A stretch of 52,610 nt of DNA from positions 1-52,610 of the forward strand of contig JAOUNA010000003.1 in NCBI GenBank assembly GCA_029881215.1, written 5' to 3'. A model generated the notes under the pieces. It searched no databases, was not told where the DNA came from, and saw only the letters and a program-made list of their open reading frames with translations. The translations under genes and the position numbers were made by a program. The stretch is from Myxococcales bacterium. GTDB taxonomy: Bacteria > Myxococcota_A > UBA9160 > SMWR01. Positions 42,133 to 50,624 of this stretch are shown one piece after another (the first letter of the stretch is position 1; every line of letters begins with the position of its first letter).

Positions 42133-42924
42133 ATGTCGAAGATGCTCGAAGGTGTTGTGGCGCTCGTCACCGGGGCAGGCCAGCCCGACGGTATCGGCTT
42201 CGCGACGGCGAAGATCCTCGGCCGCGAGGGCGCGCTGCTGGCGATCACCGCGACCGGTGATCACGTCTTCGATCGCGTGGCGGAGTTGAACGCGCTGGGT
42301 TTCGACGCATTCGGGCTGGTCGCCGACCTCACCGCCAACGAAGAAGCTCGCCGGATGGTCGATCAGGTGGCGAAGCGTTTCGGCAGGATCGACGCGCTCG
42401 TCAACAACGCTGGAGCCGCGGTTGGCGGCGCGTTCGTCGATCTGGACGAGGCCTCGTGGGACCGGGACATCTCCCTTTCGCTGAAGACTGTCTACAACGT
42501 GACGCGGCCGGTACTTCCCCTGATGTTCGCGCACGGGCGAGGGCGGATCGTCATGGTGGCCTCGACCTCGGGCGCCACCATCGGATCGCCGAACTGGTCC
42601 GCGTACTCGGCGGCGAAAGCGGGCATCGTCGGCCTGGTCCGCACCCTGGCGGTGGAGGTCGGGCGACACGGCGTCACGGTCAACGCGGTGAACCCGGGCT
42701 GGATCAACACCCGTGAGGTCGATGTCTCCGCGCGGCCTGACTACGGCAACACGCCGGTCGGAAGGGTGGGCGAGCCGGAAGAGGTCGGCGAGGTTGTGGC
42801 GTTCCTGGCGAGCGAGCGGTCGCGGTTCATCACCGGGCAGGAGATCATCGTGGACGGTGGAGCCGCGGTCCAGGACTCGGACGCCGACGTGTGGTACCGA
42901 ACCGATCCAACGGGAGCGTCCTAG
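42133..42924 (+). CDS. Short-chain dehydrogenase/reductase (SDR), second copy type
   Basis: The 263-residue classical SDR has TGAGQPDGIG near residues 13-22, VNNAGAAVGG, catalytic Ser in VASTSG and YSAAK, and the end block FITGQEIIVDGGAAV. It is only distantly like the SDR at 5160-5927. ATG 42133 is the start that gives the usual N-terminus. It stands alone with no pathway context. Confidence 0.87.
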   Translation: MSKMLEGVVALVTGAGQPDGIGFATAKILGREGALLAITATGDHVFDRVAELNALGFDAFGLVADLTANEEARRMVDQVAKRFGRIDALVNNAGAAVGGAFVDLDEASWDRDISLSLKTVYNVTRPVLPLMFAHGRGRIVMVASTSGATIGSPNWSAYSAAKAGIVGLVRTLAVEVGRHGVTVNAVNPGWINTREVDVSARPDYGNTPVGRVGEPEEVGEVVAFLASERSRFITGQEIIVDGGAAVQDSDADVWYRTDPTGAS

Positions 42925-43059
42925 ATCCTCGTTGGGCACCCGCAGCCCGTCAGAGCCATCGGCCACGGAGGCGAGGTCGCCGATTTTTCGGAATCCGGCC
43001 CCGCCGAGCGTCTCTATACGTCTCCGAATTCCGACGGGCGCGAAGACGAGCCCGAAGAC

Positions 43060-43095
43060 GAAGACGCCCCCAGTCCAACTGACCGGGGGCGCTTC
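43060..43095 (-). terminator. Strong hairpin after tRNA-Gly
   Basis: GAAG-CGCCCCC and GGGGGCG-CTTC arms (one mismatch) surround a centre that can pair further (GTC/GAC). It begins eight bases past the tRNA 3' end on the minus strand. It may also stop the rightward SDR transcript. No long T-run follows on the minus strand. Confidence 0.55.
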
Positions 43096-43102
43096 GAAAA
43101 TC

Positions 43103-43178
43103 TGGAGCACGAGACCGGGCTCGAACCGGCGACCCCCACGTTGGCAACGTGGCGCTCTACCAACTGAGCTACTCGTGC
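43103..43178 (-). tRNA. tRNA-Gly (anticodon GCC)
   Basis: The full cloverleaf is visible on the minus strand: acceptor GCACGAG pairs with CTCGTGC, the D-arm has AGCTCAGTTGGTAGAGC, and the anticodon stem CCACG/CGTGG encloses the loop TTGCCAA (anticodon GCC at 43143-43145). The T-arm has GGTTCGAGCCC. The 3' CCA is encoded (43103-43105). Confidence 0.97.
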
Positions 43179-43200
43179 CCGAAATCGAGGTCGATTGGGG

Positions 43201-43228
43201 AATATGGCGGGCCCCGCCGGGGAGTCAA
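43201..43228 (-). promoter_or_regulatory. Sigma-70 promoter of tRNA-Gly
   Basis: On the minus strand TTGACT (43228-43223) and CATATT (43206-43201) are 16 bases apart, followed by the tRNA 22 bases later. Between them lies a GC-rich spacer. Confidence 0.6.
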
Positions 43229-43324
43229 GTGGCGGCGCCGGGGCGGGCGACGCGAGGTGCATCGGGCCGCCGCCGCACGCCGAGGCGACGCGCGGTGGTC
43301 TCGGCCTTGCGCGGCGAAAGGCCG

Positions 43325-44638
43325 CTACAGGCGCTGCACGTGGGCGCCCACGCCCGCGAGCTTGCGCGTCGCGTTGCGTGTATCGAACACGCGACCGGCC
43401 TTGGCGACGACCCGCTCCAGATCGACCGCGGCGTGGTCCGTCAGGATCACGACCAGGTCGCAGCCCTCGAGCTGCTCGTCGGTCAGATCCGCGCTCTTGA
43501 ACGACTGCCCTTCGATCGCGAGGCTCGGCACATAGGGATCGTGGTAGCGCACCTCCGCACCCTTCGCGGCGAGCAGCCGCATCACGTCGATCGCGGGGGA
43601 TTCGCGCACGTCGGCCACGTCCGCCTTGTAGGCGACGCCGAGCACCAGGATGCGCGCGCCGTTCACCGCGATCCGATCCTGATTGAGCATGTCGTTCACC
43701 CGCTCGACCACGTAGGCGGGCATCCGGCCGTTGATCTCGGTCGCGACGTCGATGAAGCGCGCCGGGAAGTTGAGCGACTTCATCTTCCAGGCGAGATAGG
43801 TGGGGTCCACCGGGATGCAGTGCCCGCCGAGACCCGGACCGGGCGTGAACTTCATGAATCCGTAGGGCTTGGTGGCCGCCGCCTCGATCACCTCCCACAC
43901 GTCCAGGCCGAGGCGGTTGCACATGAGCGCGATCTCGTTCGCCAGCCCGATGTTGATGGCGCGGAAGGTATTCTCGAGAAGCTTGACCATCTCCGCGCTC
44001 TGCGTGGACGACACGGGAACCACGCGGTCGAAGATGGCGCCGAACAGCTCTGCCGCGAGCTCGCTGCACAGTGGCGTCTCGCCGCCCACCACCTTCGGCA
44101 CTTCGTGCACCTGGAATTGCTTGTTGGCGGGATCGATGCGCTCGGGCGCAAACGCCACCGAGAAATCCACGCCGACCTTGAGGCCGGTGGATTCGAGCAT
44201 CGGAACGAAGAGCTCGTGCGTGGTGCCCGGATAAGTGGTGCTCCCCAGGATGATGAGCTGCCCGGTGCGCAGGCGCTTGCGGATATCCTCGAGGGCGCTG
44301 GCCATGTGGGAGACATCGGGATCCTTGGTGCGCGTGAGCGGCGTGGGCACGCACACGTTGATCGCATCGCACGCGGACAGATCGCTGAAGTCGCGCGTTG
44401 CCGTGAGTCGACCGGCGGCGGTCACTTCGGCGATGCGCGCCGCCGGAACATCCTCGATGTACGACGCGCCCCCCTGCACCGCGCGCACCTTCTCGGGATC
44501 GAGATCGAAGCCGCAGACCCGAAAGCCCTTGCAGGCGAACTCCACCGCCAGCGGCAGCCCGACATATCCGAGACCGATGACACCGATGCGGGCATCCCGC
44601 GACGCGATGCGAGCGCGCAATTCCTGCAAGCGATTCAA
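43325..44638 (-). CDS. UDP-sugar 6-dehydrogenase (UDP-GlcNAc/glucose dehydrogenase family, WbpA-like)
   Basis: The 437-residue protein has an N-terminal NAD domain (IGVIGLGYVGLPLAVEFA), the middle block NTFRAINIGLANEIALMC, and the catalytic Cys in GPGLGGHCIPVDPTYL. The end block GVAYKADVADVRESPA is typical of the UDP-N-acetylglucosamine/mannosamine dehydrogenase branch. It makes a UDP-uronic acid for LPS, capsule or exopolysaccharide. TTG 44638 overlaps the pgsA stop (TTGA), so the two are coupled. Confidence 0.9.
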   Translation of the reverse strand: MNRLQELRARIASRDARIGVIGLGYVGLPLAVEFACKGFRVCGFDLDPEKVRAVQGGASYIEDVPAARIAEVTAAGRLTATRDFSDLSACDAINVCVPTPLTRTKDPDVSHMASALEDIRKRLRTGQLIILGSTTYPGTTHELFVPMLESTGLKVGVDFSVAFAPERIDPANKQFQVHEVPKVVGGETPLCSELAAELFGAIFDRVVPVSSTQSAEMVKLLENTFRAINIGLANEIALMCNRLGLDVWEVIEAAATKPYGFMKFTPGPGLGGHCIPVDPTYLAWKMKSLNFPARFIDVATEINGRMPAYVVERVNDMLNQDRIAVNGARILVLGVAYKADVADVRESPAIDVMRLLAAKGAEVRYHDPYVPSLAIEGQSFKSADLTDEQLEGCDLVVILTDHAAVDLERVVAKAGRVFDTRNATRKLAGVGAHVQRL

Positions 44639-45339
44639 GATTCACTCCGTTCTCTGTCCAGCGCCCGGAAATAGTCGGCAAAATAGCGGTAGCCCGAGGT
44701 AATGGTGAGCGCGGTGGCCACGAAGAGGCACAGCAGGCCCACCCGGTGCGCGTCGAGGCCGAGCGTCTCGTAGTGGAAGAGCAAGGCGCCGACGGCCACG
44801 TTCTGCGTGACGGCCTTGAGCTTGCCCAGCCCCGAGGCGGCCACCACCTGCCCTCCTGCCGAGGCGATGCCGCGCAGGCCGGTCACGGCCAGCTCGCGCC
44901 CCACGATGACGACCACCATCCAGGTGGCCCACAGCGGAATGCGGCCCATGGCCAGCAGCACGATGAGCGCCGTCGAGGCGAGGAGCTTGTCGGCGAGCGG
45001 ATCCAGCAGCTTGCCGATGTGGGTCACCATCTGACCGCGCCGCGCGAGCCAGCCGTCGACGAGATCCGATACGGCCGCCACGATGTAGAACCAGGCGAAG
45101 ATCGCACTGCCTGCCTCGCCCGGGAACAGCGGCACGAAGAGCAGCACCGGCACCACCGCCGCACGCAACAGCGTGATGGTGTTGGGGAGATTCCAGAAAT
45201 GCTCGCGCGCTGTGCCGGCGTGCGGCAACTCCTCGTCTTGCGGCAGCGCCGGCCGGATCGCGTGTCGCGACAGGGCCGGCGCAGCGGCGCGGTTGGCAGG
45301 CGTAGACTCGATCGGATTCTTATCGAGCGAAATCGCCAT
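44635..45339 (-). CDS. pgsA: CDP-diacylglycerol-glycerol-3-phosphate 3-phosphatidyltransferase
   Basis: The 234-residue membrane enzyme has the CDP-alcohol phosphotransferase motif DGWLAR-x8-GKLLDPLADK with all conserved Asp. WNLPNTITLLRAAVVP is the usual start of PgsA after a longer, polar N-terminal extension of about 50 residues. It makes phosphatidylglycerol phosphate in the cytoplasmic membrane. ATG 45339 overlaps the transglycosylase gene end. Confidence 0.9.
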   Translation of the reverse strand: MAISLDKNPIESTPANRAAAPALSRHAIRPALPQDEELPHAGTAREHFWNLPNTITLLRAAVVPVLLFVPLFPGEAGSAIFAWFYIVAAVSDLVDGWLARRGQMVTHIGKLLDPLADKLLASTALIVLLAMGRIPLWATWMVVVIVGRELAVTGLRGIASAGGQVVAASGLGKLKAVTQNVAVGALLFHYETLGLDAHRVGLLCLFVATALTITSGYRYFADYFRALDRERSES

Positions 45340-46015
45340 GGTAGTGGCGATAGTAGGTCAGAACCCGATCGACGTAAGCCCGCGTCTCGCGGTACGGGGG
45401 GATCCCGCCGTAGAAGTCGACGACCGTGGGACCGGCGTTGTAGGCGGCCAGTGCACGGCTCAGGTCGCCGTAGCGGTCGATCAGGCTGCGCAGGTAGCTG
45501 ACCCCACCGTGCACGTTCTGGATCGGCTCGAGCGGATCCAGCACACCCAGGTGCGCCGCGGTCGTGGGCATGAGCTGCATCAGACCCTGGGCCCCGGCCC
45601 GTGAGGTGGCCTCCGGATCGAAGTCCGACTCGGCGGCGATGACCGCCTTCACGAGCGCGGGCGGAACCCGGTGCTCCCGCGCCGCCCGATCGATCAGGAT
45701 GTCGTAGTCGGAACGGGCCGGCACCACATACAGGGGGCGCGCCGGGCGCGTGCGCGCGATCGGTCGATAGCGGGCATCTCCCCACGGGATATTCGTGTAA
45801 TGGGTCACCCCATCGCCGTCCGTGAACGCGTAGATCTGGCCGCCCGCGCGAGCGGGCTCAGGGAGCTGGAGGACACCGAGACCGAGCCCGATCAGCCCCA
45901 CCAGCACGCGCAGCAGGGCGCGCCGCGCGCCGGAGCCGAGCGCCCTCCCAGCCGCGATCCCTGCGGGGACGCTTGGCTGACGCCGACACCGATGGATAAG
46001 ATCCAGCGCGCCCAT
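45320..46015 (-). CDS. Lytic transglycosylase (SLT domain) with DUF4124-like N-terminus
   Basis: The 231-residue exported protein has a hydrophobic segment ending in ARAGG near residue 59. A short DUF4124-like segment (QIYAFTDGDGVTHYTNIP) follows, then the SLT fold with catalytic Glu in IAAESDFDPEATSRAGAQ (E129) and GLMQLMPTT, and AAYNAGPTVVDFYGG. It cleaves peptidoglycan glycan strands. ATG 46015 is selected; the open frame to 46051 adds little. Confidence 0.88.
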   Translation of the reverse strand: MGALDLIHRCRRQPSVPAGIAAGRALGSGARRALLRVLVGLIGLGLGVLQLPEPARAGGQIYAFTDGDGVTHYTNIPWGDARYRPIARTRPARPLYVVPARSDYDILIDRAAREHRVPPALVKAVIAAESDFDPEATSRAGAQGLMQLMPTTAAHLGVLDPLEPIQNVHGGVSYLRSLIDRYGDLSRALAAYNAGPTVVDFYGGIPPYRETRAYVDRVLTYYRHYHGDFAR

Positions 46016-46080
46016 AACGTGCCACTTATCGGTGCGCACGAGCCCGCGCATGAGCCCAAGAGCGCCCGAGGTCGATCCCG

Positions 46081-47691
46081 TTGACGGACCCGCAGCGATT
46101 CGACGTCGTGGTCTTGGGCAGCGGCATCGCGGGGCTGTTCTACGCCCTGCGCATCGCCGACCGGGCCAGCGTCGCGGTGGTCACCAAGAAGCGCGCCGCG
46201 GACTCGGCGACCAACTGGGCGCAGGGGGGCATCGCCGCCGTCCAGTCGAGCGAGGATTCCTTCGCGGATCACGCGCACGACACGCTGGTGGCCGGCGCGG
46301 GTCTGTGCGATCGCCGGGTGGTGGAAACCGTGGTGGAGCGCGGTCCGGCCATGATCGAGGCGCTGCTCAAGCTCGGCGCCAACTTCGACGCGCCGCGCAG
46401 CGACGCCGACCGGAGCACGGCGGCGTTCGATCTGGGCCGCGAGGGGGGCCACTCCCACCGCCGCATCCTGCACCACCGCGACACCACCGGTCGGGAGATC
46501 GAGCGGGTCCTGCTGCGCCGCGCGAGCACGCACCCGAACATCACGCTCTTCGAGGATCACATCGGTGTGGATCTGGTCACCACGCGCAAGCTCGGCGCGC
46601 CGGGGCCGAACCGGGTGATCGGCGTCTACGTGCTCGACTCGCGCACGAACGAGATCGAGCGTTTCGCGTCGCGAATCACGCTCCTCGCAACCGGCGGCGC
46701 GGGCAAGGTGTATCTCTACACGAGCAATCCGGACATCGCCTCGGGCGACGGCATGGCGATGGCCTACCGCGCCGGTGCCACGCTCGCGAACATGGAATTC
46801 ATCCAGTTCCACCCGACCTGCCTGTACCACCCCCAGGCCAAGTCGTTCCTGATCTCCGAGGCCGTGCGCGGTGAGGGGGGCATTCTTCGCACCCAGGCCG
46901 GCGAGCCGTTCATGGAGCACGTGCACCCGCTCAAGGATCTGGCGCCGCGCGACATCGTGGCGCGCGCCATCGACGCCGCGCTCAAGCGCTCGGGCGACGA
47001 GTGGGTGGTGCTCGACATCACCCACCGCGACGCGAGCTACCTGAAGGCGCGCTTCCCGAACATCTACCAGCGCTGCCTCGAGTTCGGCATCGACATGACC
47101 CGCGAACCCATCCCCGTGGTCCCGGCCGCGCACTACTGCTGCGGCGGCGTGCGCACCGACCTCTCGGGCGAGACCGACGTGCAGGATCTCTTCGCCGCCG
47201 GCGAGGCGGCCTGCACCGGGCTGCACGGGGCGAACCGCCTGGCATCGAATTCCCTGCTCGAGGCGCTCGTCTTCGCCGAGGCCGCGTCGCGCGCGACGCT
47301 GGAGCGACTCTTCGAGCCCGCCGCCGGCGCGCCGCAGATCCCGCCCTGGGAGGCGGGCGACGCCATCGAGAGCGACGAGGCCGTGGTGATCACGCAGAAC
47401 TGGGACGAGATCCGGCGTTTCATGTGGAACTACGTCGGCATCGCGCGCAGCGACCGCCGGCTGGCGCGGGCGCGACACCGCATCGATCTGCTGCGCGCGG
47501 AGATCACCGAGTACTACTGGGCGTTCAATCTGACCGCCAATCTCGTGGAGCTGCGCAATCTGGCCACCGTGGCGCAGCTCGTGATCGAGTGCGCGATGTC
47601 GCGCAAGGAGAGCCGCGGGCTGCACTACAACGTGGACTATCCGCAGCGCGACGACGAGAACTTCGGGCAGAATACGCTGATCCGCCGCTGA
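46081..47691 (+). CDS. nadB: L-aspartate oxidase
   Basis: The 536-residue flavoprotein has FAD motif [15 protein letters not shown], then [47 protein letters not shown] and [17 protein letters not shown]. It oxidises aspartate to iminoaspartate in NAD synthesis. The substrate-binding HR and RR motifs fit the L-aspartate oxidase branch better than fumarate reductase. It starts at TTG 46081, 65 bases from the divergent transglycosylase. nadA and nadC are not in the window. Confidence 0.93.
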   Translation: MTDPQRFDVVVLGSGIAGLFYALRIADRASVAVVTKKRAADSATNWAQGGIAAVQSSEDSFADHAHDTLVAGAGLCDRRVVETVVERGPAMIEALLKLGANFDAPRSDADRSTAAFDLGREGGHSHRRILHHRDTTGREIERVLLRRASTHPNITLFEDHIGVDLVTTRKLGAPGPNRVIGVYVLDSRTNEIERFASRITLLATGGAGKVYLYTSNPDIASGDGMAMAYRAGATLANMEFIQFHPTCLYHPQAKSFLISEAVRGEGGILRTQAGEPFMEHVHPLKDLAPRDIVARAIDAALKRSGDEWVVLDITHRDASYLKARFPNIYQRCLEFGIDMTREPIPVVPAAHYCCGGVRTDLSGETDVQDLFAAGEAACTGLHGANRLASNSLLEALVFAEAASRATLERLFEPAAGAPQIPPWEAGDAIESDEAVVITQNWDEIRRFMWNYVGIARSDRRLARARHRIDLLRAEITEYYWAFNLTANLVELRNLATVAQLVIECAMSRKESRGLHYNVDYPQRDDENFGQNTLIRR

Positions 47692-47703
47692 GGGGTGGCG
47701 GCG

Positions 47704-48933
47704 CTACGGCCAGTCGGCGGGGATGAGAATCGCCTGATCCGCCAGCGACTCGAGCGCGCGGAAGATCTCGGGATCGGGCTCGGGGATCACCTCGAGCATG
47801 CGCCCCACCGTGAAGCCGGCGCGCGCGAGGTCGAGGATCGCGGACTCGAGCTTGTTCTGCGGATCGCCCAGCATCTCCGCGTCGTCGTTCACGACGAAGC
47901 GGGCGTCGAGCGCGAAGCTTCGCGCCGCGTCGCGGTGCTGTTCGTCGATGCGCCGCATGGCGTCGAACACGGCGGCCTGGAGCGGAAGCGGCGGCTCCGG
48001 ACTCTCGACTTCTTCGAGACGGGCGTGGAACTCGAAGCTGCCCTCGCGCCAGGCGAGCATGCGCACCAGCGCCTTCATGCCGGTGGCGCCGCCGAGGCAC
48101 ACGTAGCGCATCAGTCCGGCCTCGAAGCCGATCATGCCCTCGTCCTGGCCCTTGCGCAGATAGAGCGTCCCGAGCGGCGTGCTGGACGCGAACATCTGGA
48201 TCAGATCCTGGGGGCCGAGCTCCCTGATGGCCCCAGTGATGCCGCCGAGCCGACGCGTGTGCTCCGCCTGCTGGATCTCTTCCACGAAGTGCTCCACGCG
48301 CTTCCGAGCGGCGATGCCGTCCGGCACGAACTCCATGCCGAGCGCCGCCACCTCGCCCTCGCTGTGCACCTGGCGCACGACACGGCTCGGCACGGCCAGC
48401 TCCTCGCCCGTCGTCGGATGGCGCAGCGTGAGCTCCACCGTCTCTCCGACGGGGAGGGACGGGCCCGTCACACCCACCAGCGCGCCAGTGCGGCTCAAGT
48501 TGCGCGTGCGCCCATCCACGACCGCATCGCCGTCCTGGATGCGCGCCGCGATCCGCGCCGGCGCGCGCGAAGCGACGCGCTTGGAGGCCTCCGGCCGAGG
48601 CGGCGGCGGCAGGGCGGGCGGCGGCAGCGTCTCGCCCACGAGGCGCTCCAGCGTGGCGCGCACCTCGGCGACGTTGCCCTTGAATTGCACCGCCACTCCG
48701 GGTCTGCCGCCCATCTGCGCCATCTCCTGCGGCACGATGTGCACGATCTCGGACTCGAGACCGATGGCGCGATGCGCGTAGCCGAGCTGCACCTCCACGC
48801 GCACCATCTCGCGCATCTCGAAGGGCTCATCGGTCGCGATGAAGGCGCCGCCGTTGCAGAGATTGCTCTCGTATTCTCTTCGGAACGCCTCCGGCGTCTC
48901 GAAGGAGATGCGCAGTGTCCGATTGCCGCTCAC
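47704..48933 (-). CDS. Tandem PilZ-like domains with C-terminal DUF4388 (PATAN) domain
   Basis: The protein has about 409 residues. It starts with a PilZ-like segment (TLRISFETPEAFRREYESNL, then VQFKGNVAEVRATLERLVG), a Pro-rich linker, a second PilZ-like segment (LSRTGALVGVTGPSLPVGE), and a DUF4388 domain (ITGAIRELGPQDLIQMFASS through GMKALVRMLAWREGSFEF). This architecture is common in Myxococcota-type regulators and may bind cyclic di-GMP; arginines of the canonical RxxxR are not clear. GTG 48933 has a GGGGGCG site; ATG 49005 is an alternative. It converges on nadB with 12 bases between stops. Confidence 0.72.
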   Translation of the reverse strand: MSGNRTLRISFETPEAFRREYESNLCNGGAFIATDEPFEMREMVRVEVQLGYAHRAIGLESEIVHIVPQEMAQMGGRPGVAVQFKGNVAEVRATLERLVGETLPPPALPPPPRPEASKRVASRAPARIAARIQDGDAVVDGRTRNLSRTGALVGVTGPSLPVGETVELTLRHPTTGEELAVPSRVVRQVHSEGEVAALGMEFVPDGIAARKRVEHFVEEIQQAEHTRRLGGITGAIRELGPQDLIQMFASSTPLGTLYLRKGQDEGMIGFEAGLMRYVCLGGATGMKALVRMLAWREGSFEFHARLEEVESPEPPLPLQAAVFDAMRRIDEQHRDAARSFALDARFVVNDDAEMLGDPQNKLESAILDLARAGFTVGRMLEVIPEPDPEIFRALESLADQAILIPADWP

Positions 48934-49148
48934 GTCGCCCCCGGGACGGAGAACTCTCGACGAGCCGCCCCAGTCATCCGCTATCGGCGAGTCGGCGCCG
49001 GGCATGAAACGCAACGGGCAGCTGGGCCGGAAGCACCCCGTGCTCTGCACGGCGCATGCCCTCCGCCCCGCGCTTGCGGCGGGGATCGGCGCCGCACCCC
49101 GGCGAACCGTAGGGAAACCCCCTGATTCTTGGAGCGCGACGCGGCGCC

Positions 49149-50624
49149 TCAGAGATCCTCGTCGACCGAGTGGAAGAGCGACAGCTGCGGCGGCGGTCCG
49201 CCCTCGACGGCTTCCACCGGATACTCGTCCGAGAAGCAGGCGTCGCAGAAGCCGCGCTTGAGCAGCTCGCCGCAGCGCCGCAGCCCTGCCAGCGAGAGGT
49301 AGCCGAGCGAATCGGCACCGAGGAATTCGCACGTCTCCTCCACCGTGAAGCGATGTGCGATCAGCTCCTCGCGGGTGGGCGTATCGATTCCGTAGTGACA
49401 CGGGCCGATGGTCGGCGGCGACGAGATGCGCAGGTGCACTTCGCGCGCACCCGCATTGCGCAGCATCACCACGAGCTTCGTGAGCGTGGTCCCGCGCACG
49501 ATCGAATCGTCCACCAGGGCCACGCGCTTGCCCTGCAATGCGCCCTTCACGGCGTTGTGCTTGACCTTCACGCCGAAGTGCCGAATCGACTGCGTCGGCT
49601 CGATGAAAGTGCGCCGCACGTAGTGGTTGCGGATCATCGCGTGTTCGTACGGAATGCCCGACTCCTCGGCGTAGCCGAGCGCCGCCGTGATCCCGGAGTC
49701 GAGCACCGGGACGACCACGTCCGTTGCGATGGGATGCTCCCGCGCCAGCGCGCGACCGAGCTCCTTGCGGAACGCGTAGACGTTGGTCCCATTCAGGTTC
49801 GAGTCGGGCCGCGCAAAGTAGATGTACTCGAAGATGCAGAATTTCTCGGGCTCGCGGCGGAAGGGCCGCAGGCTGCGCAGGCGTCCACGCCGGATCACCA
49901 CGACTTCGCCCGGATCGATGTCGCGCTCGAAGCTGGCGCCGATGAGATCGAGCGCGCAGGTCTCGCTGGCGACCACCCAGGCCCCGTCGAGGCGCCCGAG
50001 GCTCAGCGGCCGGAAGCCGTGCGGATCGCGCGCCGCGACGAGCGCGTCCCCCGTCAGCATCACCAGGCTGAAGGCCCCCTTGACCCGAGAGAGCGCGTCG
50101 AGCAGCCGCTCTTCTTGCGTGCCCTCGCGCGAGCGCGCCAGCAGCTGCACGATCACCTCGCTGTCGGCACTGCTGCTGAAGATCGCGCCGCGCCCCTCGA
50201 GCTCCTTGCGGATGGGGATGGCGTTCACCAGGTTTCCGTTGTGGGCAAGCGCGATGGGGCCCCCGTCGGTGGTGGCGCAGAAGGGCTGCGCGTTGGCGAG
50301 CTGGCTGCCTCCCGCGGTCGAGTAGCGCACGTGCCCGATGGCCAGGCGCCCCTCGAGCTTCTGGAGGATCTGCTCGTTGAAGACATCCGCGACGAGTCCC
50401 ATGGCGCGATGCACCGTGTGCCCGCGCCCGCCACCCGGCGTGGCCACGATGCCCGCGCTCTCCTGGCCGCGGTGCTGCAGCGCATAGAGCCCGAGATACG
50501 TGATGGTGGCCGCTTCGGGGTGCCCGTACACCCCGAACACGCCGCACTCGTCGTGAAAGCGGTCGTCCAGGTGCGCCTCGACGAGATCCGCCCACTCGTC
50601 GCGACTGAGGTCCCAGGCGTTCAT
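49149..50624 (-). CDS. purF: Amidophosphoribosyltransferase
   Basis: The 491-residue enzyme makes 5-phosphoribosylamine from PRPP and glutamine. The N-terminal nucleophile Cys (C27) follows a short propeptide ([12 protein letters not shown]), and the PRPP loop [13 protein letters not shown] is near residues 365-377. [10 protein letters not shown] near the C-terminus and [10 protein letters not shown] fit the Fe-S-containing type. ATG 50624 overlaps the purL stop (ATGA), giving a purL-purF operon. Confidence 0.95.
   Translation of the reverse strand: MNAWDLSRDEWADLVEAHLDDRFHDECGVFGVYGHPEAATITYLGLYALQHRGQESAGIVATPGGGRGHTVHRAMGLVADVFNEQILQKLEGRLAIGHVRYSTAGGSQLANAQPFCATTDGGPIALAHNGNLVNAIPIRKELEGRGAIFSSSADSEVIVQLLARSREGTQEERLLDALSRVKGAFSLVMLTGDALVAARDPHGFRPLSLGRLDGAWVVASETCALDLIGASFERDIDPGEVVVIRRGRLRSLRPFRREPEKFCIFEYIYFARPDSNLNGTNVYAFRKELGRALAREHPIATDVVVPVLDSGITAALGYAEESGIPYEHAMIRNHYVRRTFIEPTQSIRHFGVKVKHNAVKGALQGKRVALVDDSIVRGTTLTKLVVMLRNAGAREVHLRISSPPTIGPCHYGIDTPTREELIAHRFTVEETCEFLGADSLGYLSLAGLRRCGELLKRGFCDACFSDEYPVEAVEGGPPPQLSLFHSVDEDL

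Noticed and set aside
42925-43059. Minus-strand protein-like frame between the SDR and tRNA-Gly
   Set aside because: It has no good start, continues as antisense through the SDR gene, and shows no recognisable motif.
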